Part shown: positions 1 through 3,844 of the stretch, piece by piece
Layout of the letters: each line of letters opens with the position of its first letter
Position numbering within the stretch: the first letter of the stretch is position 1
Source of the DNA: Thermoplasmata archaeon
Lineage (GTDB): Archaea > Thermoplasmatota > Thermoplasmata > WALJ01
Assembly (NCBI GenBank): GCA_015522885.1
Contig: WALJ01000033.1
Coordinates: 1-6,223 of the forward strand
DNA: 6,223 nucleotides
Direction: 5' to 3'
Notes under the pieces: model-generated
What the model saw: the letters and a program-made list of their open reading frames with translations, nothing else
Databases searched by the model: none
Told to the model about the DNA's origin: nothing
Made by a program: the position numbers and the translations under genes

Positions 1-926
1 ATCTCAGGCATGGCCTCTTCGAGAGAGACCTCATCTTCGCGGGTTTTTTGGACCCTATTTATCGGCAGAGGTGTCCTTATTCCTGCCACAACGTCCTCAC
101 CCTGGGCATTTATCAGATATTCTCCGTAAAAGATGTTTTCTCCGGTGGCCGGGTTTCTCGTGAACGCCACACCGGTTCCGGAATCATCTCCCATGTTCCC
201 GAATACCATTGTCTGGACATTGACAGCGGTCCCCCAGTCATCGGGTATATGGTTAATCCTCCGGTATTCCTTTGCTCTCTGATTTTTCCATGAGCCGAAA
301 ACCGCCGATATCGCACCCCATAACTGCTCTTCCGGTTTCTCTGGAAAATCCTTTCCGGTTTCCCTTTTAATCAGTTCCTTGAACCTATCCTTTATGCCTT
401 TCCAGTCCTCCGTATCCAGCTCGGTGTCCAGCTTCACGCCCTTCTTTTCCTTGAACTCGTCTATTATCTCTTCGAAGCGGTCGTGTTCTATACCGAGAAC
501 CACATTCCCGTACATCTGCACGAACCTTCTGTAACTGTCGTATGCGAATCTCGGATTATTTGTCTGCTTCATCAGGCCTTCCACGGTCTCATCGTTCAGG
601 CCGAGGTTCAGAATCGTATCCATCATCCCCGGCATGGATACCCTCGCACCTGATCTTACGGAAACCAGAAGAGGGTTCTCGGCACTCCCGAAGATTTTTC
701 CGGTCTCCTTCTCCACTGTTTCGATTCCTTCTTTGACCTGCTCTTCCAGCCCATCGGGATATTCTCCGTTTTTGTAATAATATACACAGGTTTCGGTACT
801 TATCACAAAACCCGGCGGAACCGGCAGACCTATCCTTGTCATCTCACACAGCCCGGCTCCCTTTCCTCCGAGGAGCTCCTTGTTCTTTCCGTCGCCTTCT
901 TCAAACAGATAAACATACTTGCTCAT
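1..926 (-). CDS. ppdK: Pyruvate, phosphate dikinase, N-terminal part (runs off the window edge)
   Basis: This enzyme interconverts pyruvate + ATP + Pi and phosphoenolpyruvate + AMP + PPi in the cytoplasm, and can serve gluconeogenesis or glycolysis. I translated the minus strand from the ATG at 926-924. The 308 visible codons match the family's ATP-grasp nucleotide-binding domain. Visible motifs are the start MSKYVYLFEEGDG, GGKGAGLCEMTRIGLPVP (K22 at the nucleotide site), SVRSGARVSMPGMMDTILNL (Arg about 91), NPRFAYDSYRRF, DWGTAVNVQTMVFGN, SGTGVAFTRNPATGE and YLINAQGEDVVAG. The family is about 870-900 residues long, so the phosphohistidine domain and the PEP/pyruvate barrel lie beyond base 1. 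The start is supported by AGGAG (939-935) 8 nt upstream. A 90-nt gap with its own TATA-like box separates it from the DHH gene, so it is probably transcribed independently. No frameshift is seen. Identification is by recalled family sequence and is very secure. Confidence 0.97.
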   Translation of the reverse strand, partial: MSKYVYLFEEGDGKNKELLGGKGAGLCEMTRIGLPVPPGFVISTETCVYYYKNGEYPDGLEEQVKEGIETVEKETGKIFGSAENPLLVSVRSGARVSMPGMMDTILNLGLNDETVEGLMKQTNNPRFAYDSYRRFVQMYGNVVLGIEHDRFEEIIDEFKEKKGVKLDTELDTEDWKGIKDRFKELIKRETGKDFPEKPEEQLWGAISAVFGSWKNQRAKEYRRINHIPDDWGTAVNVQTMVFGNMGDDSGTGVAFTRNPATGENIFYGEYLINAQGEDVVAGIRTPLPINRVQKTREDEVSLEEAMPE

Positions 927-934
927 TTTATCAT

Positions 935-939
935 CTCCT
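935..939 (-). promoter_or_regulatory. Ribosome binding site of ppdK
   Basis: AGGAG reads on the minus strand, followed by 8 nt and then the ATG at 926. It fixes the ppdK start. It contrasts with the zinc-ribbon and gatD starts, which lack a well-placed site. Confidence 0.75.
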
Positions 940-975
940 GTTGAGTTTGAATACTATGCCAGCAAATTTTTAGGG

Positions 976-982
976 TATTTAA
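976..982 (-). promoter_or_regulatory. TATA-like box for ppdK
   Basis: On the minus strand the sequence TTAAATA sits about 53 nt upstream of the ppdK ATG. An archaeal TATA box is usually centred about 26 nt before the transcription start. That would put the start near 952 and leave a leader of about 25 nt that contains the AGGAG. The spacing is coherent, but the box is assigned by eye only. Confidence 0.5.
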
Positions 983-1002
983 CGCTTGGGGTCAGGAATC
1001 GC

Positions 1003-1012
1003 AGTAAAAACA
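1003..1012 (-). terminator. Possible U-tract terminator after the DHH gene
   Basis: Just after the DHH stop codon the minus strand reads TGTTTTTACT, a run of five T. Archaeal RNA polymerase can terminate at oligo-T without a hairpin. The tract is short and no strong stem precedes it, so this is a weak call. It fits with ppdK having its own promoter. Confidence 0.3.
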
Positions 1013-1016
1013 GGGG

Positions 1017-1946
1017 TTATTTGTCGATTTCTTTCGCAAACCTGCTTACGCATATCGTAAGTATTCCTTCCACATCTCCTACCGTGGTAAAACCCGCAGC
1101 ACCGTCATGACCTCCCCCCTCTCCATCCATCTCATATCCGAGCGAAGAAAAGAAGCGGCCGAGGTGTATGCCTTTTCTCAAAATGCGCTCCGAGGCCCGC
1201 CCTATCACTCTGACATCACCGTCCTTCTCGCTTCCGACAAAGGCGATATCCGCTCCCGCATGTATGAGTGCGTTTGCCACTGCGCTCTCGAACACGCTGA
1301 CAACGGTCCATGCGACCGTGAATTTTCCGTATTTTCCGAACTTCAATCTCTGGAGTCCTTTCATCACGGCAGTGCTCACCGCATCGCTGCCGTTATCCTG
1401 TAAAATGTCATTTATCGTTCCGATATCCGTGCCGGAAATATCCATCAGTTCCGCAAAATCCCTGAGAAAATCCGCCGTAGCGAGACTCAGACCCTTCGAA
1501 TCGGTGTACATCCCGAAAAGCATGGCCAAGGCGGAATCTCGGTCAATATCAATACCTTCCGTCTCAAAAATATTTTTGATGATTCGCGCACATGCTATGG
1601 CGCTCTCGTCCACAAGCGTATGCTCCGCCATCTCCCATTCTCCGGCGTCCAGATGATGGTCTATCACAAGGGATATCTCGGGCGGGATTGTATGAAGCTG
1701 AGCGGGGGATGCGGTGTCCAGAACTATTATTTCGTTATAGTCTCCGAAATTCGGATTCTCCGCGGTTTCCATTTCAAAAAGGCCGAGCATCTTCTTCGCG
1801 CTCCTGTTCAGCCCCCCCGTGATATCGATGTCTCCTCCGAATATCCTTGAGAGCGCAATCGCAGAGCCGAGGGCATCGGGGTCGGCGCTCCTGTGCATCA
1901 TTATGAGCTTATTTTTTCTTCCCAAAATGTCTATGCTTTTTCTCAT
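1017..1946 (-). CDS. DHH/DHHA1-family phosphoesterase (NrnA-like)
   Basis: This is a predicted metal-dependent cytoplasmic phosphoesterase of 309 residues. Relatives include NrnA-type nanoRNases/pAp phosphatases, but the substrate cannot be told from sequence. Numbering from the ATG at 1946, the DHH domain has HRSADPDALGS (D22 and D24), IIVLDTA (D77), the DHH motif itself (96-98) and GMYTDS (D149). These are the usual metal ligands of the superfamily. The C-terminal DHHA1 part ends with EGGGHDGAAGF (276-286), the substrate-binding glycine loop. All key residues are present, so it should be active. Start choice: an in-frame ATG at 1952 has GGAAGAGG directly abutting it, while the ATG at 1946 has the same purine run 6 nt away. 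I prefer 1946; using 1952 adds two residues. Its 5' end overlaps the zinc-ribbon gene by 38 nt, implying co-transcription and possibly translational coupling. Confidence 0.93.
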   Translation of the reverse strand: MRKSIDILGRKNKLIMMHRSADPDALGSAIALSRIFGGDIDITGGLNRSAKKMLGLFEMETAENPNFGDYNEIIVLDTASPAQLHTIPPEISLVIDHHLDAGEWEMAEHTLVDESAIACARIIKNIFETEGIDIDRDSALAMLFGMYTDSKGLSLATADFLRDFAELMDISGTDIGTINDILQDNGSDAVSTAVMKGLQRLKFGKYGKFTVAWTVVSVFESAVANALIHAGADIAFVGSEKDGDVRVIGRASERILRKGIHLGRFFSSLGYEMDGEGGGHDGAAGFTTVGDVEGILTICVSRFAKEIDK

Positions 1947-2112
1947 CGACATCCTCTTCCCATTCTATTTCCTCTTCGACCACGAATGCGCCGACATAGT
2001 CGCAGTTCTTGCAGTGATAGACATAACCAGCTATGCCTCCGCTCTCGAAATACAGGTCCGTGCTGCCGCACATCGGACACTTCAGTACGGTTTTGTGGAA
2101 CTTCTTTTTCAC
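1909..2112 (-). CDS. Small zinc-ribbon protein (67 residues)
   Basis: This small protein has two CxxC knuckles, CPMC (C12, C15) and CKNC (C34, C37), separated by 18 residues in a beta-rich stretch. That is the classic four-cysteine zinc ribbon. The tail is highly charged: an acidic run (EEEIEWEEDVDE, 46-57) followed by a basic His/Lys end (KKHRHFGKKK). Such proteins often bind nucleic acid or partner proteins, but no specific function can be assigned. The start codon is GTG at 2112. No SD precedes it; the upstream bases are pyrimidine-rich (ATCTCTCTCC). A TATA box is centred about 23 nt upstream, pointing to a leaderless mRNA. The frame overlaps the DHH gene by 38 nt. The cysteine pattern and promoter support a real gene despite its small size. 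Confidence 0.85.
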   Translation of the reverse strand: MKKKFHKTVLKCPMCGSTDLYFESGGIAGYVYHCKNCDYVGAFVVEEEIEWEEDVDEKKHRHFGKKK

Positions 2113-2130
2113 GGAGAGAGATGGGCTTGG

Positions 2131-2138
2131 GATATAAG
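2131..2138 (-). promoter_or_regulatory. TATA box of the zinc-ribbon/DHH operon
   Basis: The minus strand reads CTTATATC, centred about 22-23 nt before the GTG at 2112. This predicts transcription starting at or next to the start codon, that is a leaderless message. The BRE position immediately upstream falls inside the first copy of the GGCC-GAA-GGCC hairpin element. Confidence 0.6.
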
Positions 2139-2174
2139 GGTTGTCTCCGAGGCCGAAGGCCGGCGGGGAAAACC
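2138..2174 (+). repeat. GGCC-GAA-GGCC hairpin element, copy 1
   Basis: The 28-nt core at 2147-2174 matches the core at 2530-2557 at 27 of 28 positions. The core contains GGCCGAAGGCC, a 4-bp stem with a 3-nt loop. Outer arms GGTTGTCTCC (2140-2149, approximate) and GGGGAAAACC pair imperfectly. It abuts the TATA box of the zinc-ribbon operon. Confidence 0.8.
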
Positions 2175-2215
2175 TGAAGTCTAAGCTACAGTGGCACGAT
2201 GTGCTTTTGTGAGGG

Positions 2216-2223
2216 AATATATT
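2216..2223 (+). promoter_or_regulatory. Possible extra TATA box inside the intergenic region
   Basis: AATATATT follows a purine-rich GTGAGGG that could act as a BRE. It lies upstream of the hairpin array. On the plus strand it would start an RNA near 2245. Because AATATATT is palindromic it could also serve the minus strand, giving a leader of about 80 nt before the zinc-ribbon gene. It is AT-rich by eye only. Confidence 0.25.
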
Positions 2224-2230
2224 GCAAATA

Positions 2231-2262
2231 CAAGAAGGTTGCGAGCGAGCAGGCTCGCCCGA
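2231..2262 (+). repeat. GCGAGC/GCTCGC hairpin repeat, copy 1
   Basis: This 32-nt repeat matches 2453-2484 at 31 of 32 positions. It contains a perfect 6-bp stem, GCGAGC (2241-2246) and GCTCGC (2253-2258), around the loop GAGCAG. GCTCGCCC (2253-2260) could instead pair with GGGCGAGC (2293-2300), giving an alternative fold. Confidence 0.85.
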
Positions 2263-2282
2263 TTTTCTTTCTCACCGGTGGA

Positions 2283-2323
2283 TTTCTTTGGAGGGCGAGC
2301 CAGCGCAGCTCGCATTAAAGAAA
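2283..2323 (+). repeat. Nested hairpin present only in the first unit
   Basis: TTTCTTT (2283-2289) pairs with AAAGAAA (2317-2323). Inside it, GCGAGC (2295-2300) pairs with GCTCGC (2308-2313) around a 7-nt loop. The hairpin lies within a block of about 71 bases (2263-2333) that is replaced by only 4 bases (2485-2488) in the second unit. It therefore looks like an inserted or lost module. Confidence 0.7.
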
Positions 2324-2333
2324 GAGCCCGTTG

Positions 2334-2368
2334 CTAAGCGGGCTGTAAGCCCGCTGTTCCTTTTCCCG
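2334..2368 (+). repeat. AGCGGGCT/AGCCCGCT hairpin with pyrimidine tail, copy 1
   Basis: This is an exact 35-nt repeat of 2489-2523. It holds a perfect 8-bp stem with loop GTA (2337-2355) followed by GTTCCTTTTCCC. On the plus strand it resembles an intrinsic terminator, although the T run is only four long and interrupted. AGCCCG at 2325-2330 can compete for CGGGCT (2339-2344), giving an alternative stem. Confidence 0.85.
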
Positions 2369-2369
2369 A

Positions 2370-2392
2370 GGCTTTTCTTCCAAAGAAAACCC
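2370..2392 (+). repeat. TTTTCTT/AAGAAAA hairpin
   Basis: TTTTCTT (2373-2379) pairs with AAGAAAA (2383-2389) around the loop CCA. The stem can be extended by two G-C pairs across one mismatch. It takes the same place after the 35-nt repeat as the hairpin closed by GGGTTTTCC/GGAAAACCC does in the second unit. Confidence 0.65.
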
Positions 2393-2404
2393 TGGAAAAG
2401 AATC

Positions 2405-2423
2405 AAGGGATTTTCAATCCCTT
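2405..2423 (+). repeat. AAGGGATT/AATCCCTT hairpin
   Basis: A perfect 8-bp inverted repeat with loop TTC. I see no second copy of its sequence in the window. It has the same 8-bp stem and 3-nt loop design as the duplicated AGCGGGCT hairpin. Confidence 0.7.
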
Positions 2424-2452
2424 TAGAGTTGTGGGCGACCAAACCTTATTTT

Positions 2453-2484
2453 CAAGAAAGTTGCGAGCGAGCAGGCTCGCCCGA
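2453..2484 (+). repeat. GCGAGC/GCTCGC hairpin repeat, copy 2
   Basis: Second copy of the 32-nt repeat, one mismatch from 2231-2262 (A in place of G at 2459). The stem is GCGAGC (2463-2468) and GCTCGC (2475-2480). Here it is followed after only 4 nt by the 35-nt repeat, giving the compact form of the composite unit. Confidence 0.85.
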
Positions 2485-2488
2485 GTTT

Positions 2489-2523
2489 CTAAGCGGGCTG
2501 TAAGCCCGCTGTTCCTTTTCCCG
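2489..2523 (+). repeat. AGCGGGCT/AGCCCGCT hairpin with pyrimidine tail, copy 2
   Basis: Exact copy of 2334-2368. The 8-bp stem with GTA loop is at 2492-2510, followed by the TTCCTTTTCCC tail. It lies about 75 nt upstream of gatD, so plus-strand RNA entering gatD from further upstream would pass through it. Confidence 0.85.
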
Positions 2524-2558
2524 GGTTTTCCGAGGCCGAAGGCCGGTGGGGAAAACCC
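2523..2558 (+). repeat. GGCC-GAA-GGCC hairpin element, copy 2, with long perfect arms
   Basis: GGGTTTTCC (2523-2531) pairs perfectly with GGAAAACCC (2550-2558). Inside is GGCCGAAGGCC. The 28-nt core (2530-2557) repeats 2147-2174 with one change. The element ends about 12 nt before the gatD TATA-like box. Copies of this core therefore bracket the whole hairpin array. Confidence 0.85.
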
Positions 2559-2569
2559 GTGAAAAACAG

Positions 2570-2577
2570 TAAAATAC
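2570..2577 (+). promoter_or_regulatory. TATA-like box of gatD operon
   Basis: TAAAATAC is centred about 22-23 nt before the ATG at 2596, the same spacing as the divergent zinc-ribbon promoter. This predicts a leaderless or nearly leaderless gatD mRNA. It is the best AT-rich candidate in the 40 bases upstream. Confidence 0.5.
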
Positions 2578-2595
2578 TAAGGTGCATTGCGGAGC

Positions 2596-3843
2596 ATGAA
2601 CTATGAGCCGCAGACCGGAGATGTGGTGGAAATACGAACAGAGAAAGCTCTATACAAAGGTACGATTATGCCTAGGCACGAGTTCAGCCGTGACGATATA
2701 CTCATCCTGAAACTGGAGAACGGTTACAATATGGGAATATCCCTGAAGAATATACTTTCCGTAAGTCTCATCGAAAAAGGGGATATGGGCGGTGTGAAGC
2801 ATGGTGGGAAAAGACCGGAAGGGAAAGGAAAGAAGGTGACGATATTCAGTACCGGAGGGACAATAGCGAGCTATGTGGACTACAAGACAGGAGCGGTCCA
2901 CCCTGCGGTGAGCTCCGAGGATCTGCTCTTCTCGGTGCCGGAACTGGCCAACATCGCAGATATGGAAGCGAAGGTTCTTTTCAGCGTTCTCAGCGAGGAC
3001 ATAGGACCGGAACACTGGAAAAAGATGGCTTTGGAATCGGGAAAGGCGCTGAATTCCGGCTCCGAAGGTGTCATAATAGCACACGGTACGGATACCATGG
3101 GTTACAGCTCTGCAGCTCTTTCTTTTGCTCTTAGAAATCTCAACGGGCCGGTTGTTTTCGTAGGCTCTCAGCGCTCCTCTGACAGACCCAGTTCCGATGC
3201 CACCATGAATCTCCTCTCCGCTGCAAGGGTCGCCATATCCGATTTGGGTGAGGTTGCGGTCGTCATGCATGCGAATACCAGCGACGATTACTGCCATATT
3301 CACAGAGGAACCAGAGTCAGGAAGATGCACACATCGCGCAGGGATGCTTTCAAGAGCATAAACTCGGAGCCCATCGGAAGAGCCGATTCCGAAGGTGCGG
3401 AGCTCCGCGATTACAGGAAAAGGAGCGGCGGGGAAGTGGAGATACTTCCGAATTTCGAGGAAAAAGTCGCTTTGCTTTACTCTTATCCGGGCCTCGATGC
3501 GGAAACAATAGAGTTCTCTCTCTCCCGTTCGAAGGGAGCCGTGATTGCGGGTACGGGTCTGGGGCATATAAAGCCGGCACTTATAGATGCGATGAAAAAT
3601 GCGATACTCGACGGAAAACCGGTGGTCATGACCTCACAGTGCCTCTACGGGACCGTCGATATGAATGTATATTCCACCGGAAGGGAACTGATAAAGGCGG
3701 GTGTCATAAACGGCGGAGATATGCTTCCCGAGACCGCATATGTCAAGCTTTCGTGGGCTCTTGCGAACATCGATGGGGGCGATATAGCGGAGTTCATGAA
3801 GACGAATGTAGCCGGTGAAATCGGAGAGAGGCGGTTCCTTTGA
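2596..3843 (+). CDS. gatD: Glutamyl-tRNA(Gln) amidotransferase subunit D (archaeal GatD)
   Basis: GatD is the asparaginase-like subunit of GatDE. It hydrolyses an amide donor to release ammonia, which GatE uses to convert Glu-tRNA(Gln) to Gln-tRNA(Gln). From ATG 2596 the protein is 415 residues. Residues 1-75 form the small N-terminal beta domain typical of GatD (GDVVEIR, ILKLENGYNMGIS), absent from plain asparaginases. The asparaginase fold follows, with STGGTIAS (T89), IAHGTDTMGY (T165, D166), VGSQRSSDRPSSDA and K243 in RKMHTSRRDAF. These are the four expected catalytic residues, all present. A TTG at 2587 would add three residues; AAGGTG at 2579-2584 is too close for it and rather far (11 nt) for the ATG. 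I prefer the ATG, which also fits the TATA spacing. gatE does not follow; fhs begins 1 nt after the stop. Confidence 0.95.
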   Translation: MNYEPQTGDVVEIRTEKALYKGTIMPRHEFSRDDILILKLENGYNMGISLKNILSVSLIEKGDMGGVKHGGKRPEGKGKKVTIFSTGGTIASYVDYKTGAVHPAVSSEDLLFSVPELANIADMEAKVLFSVLSEDIGPEHWKKMALESGKALNSGSEGVIIAHGTDTMGYSSAALSFALRNLNGPVVFVGSQRSSDRPSSDATMNLLSAARVAISDLGEVAVVMHANTSDDYCHIHRGTRVRKMHTSRRDAFKSINSEPIGRADSEGAELRDYRKRSGGEVEILPNFEEKVALLYSYPGLDAETIEFSLSRSKGAVIAGTGLGHIKPALIDAMKNAILDGKPVVMTSQCLYGTVDMNVYSTGRELIKAGVINGGDMLPETAYVKLSWALANIDGGDIAEFMKTNVAGEIGERRFL

Positions 3844-3844
3844 G

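Larger units (their letters stand above)
2113..2595. other. Divergent intergenic region packed with hairpins and duplicated elements
   Basis: About 480 bases separate the divergent zinc-ribbon and gatD starts, with no credible gene. I see at least eight perfect inverted repeats. Stem coordinates are 2151-2161 (GGCC/GGCC), 2241-2258, 2295-2313, 2337-2355, 2373-2389, 2405-2423, 2463-2480 and 2492-2510, plus a large one at 2523-2558. Many have 3-nt loops. A composite unit seems to occur twice. Its parts are a GCGAGC/GCTCGC hairpin, an AGCGGGCT/AGCCCGCT hairpin, a pyrimidine tract, and a hairpin closed by TTTTC/GAAAA. One plus-strand frame (2222-2503) stays open through this, but it translates the repeats and lacks gene character. 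The stretch 2175-2230 holds little beyond an AT-rich AATATATT. Confidence 0.8.

Noticed and set aside
1168..1656. 162-residue plus-strand open frame opposite the DHH gene
   Set aside because: It is the Ser/Ala/Pro-rich shadow of the DHH gene, which has all catalytic motifs on the other strand.
2334..2368. Ordinary transcription terminator for a flanking gene
   Set aside because: Neither neighbour is transcribed toward this site; both genes point away from it. The T run is also short and interrupted.
2222..2503. 93-residue plus-strand open frame across the intergenic repeats
   Set aside because: It translates both copies of the 32-nt repeat in the same frame (CERAGSPDFLS and CERAGSPEFLS) and ends in the 35-nt repeat. 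It has no recognisable domain or SD, and its content follows from the hairpins.
2231..2523. CRISPR array
   Set aside because: There are only two copies of each repeat, spaced about 154-222 nt apart, with no regular spacers and no cas genes.
2650..3567. 305-residue minus-strand open frame opposite gatD
   Set aside because: It lies wholly antisense to a well-conserved gene, shows no family motif, and has a biased, Arg/His-rich composition typical of shadow frames.
3815..3844. Upstream GTG start for fhs
   Set aside because: It lies inside gatD with no SD before it, and adds ten residues absent from the family start; the ATG at 3845 gives the normal length.
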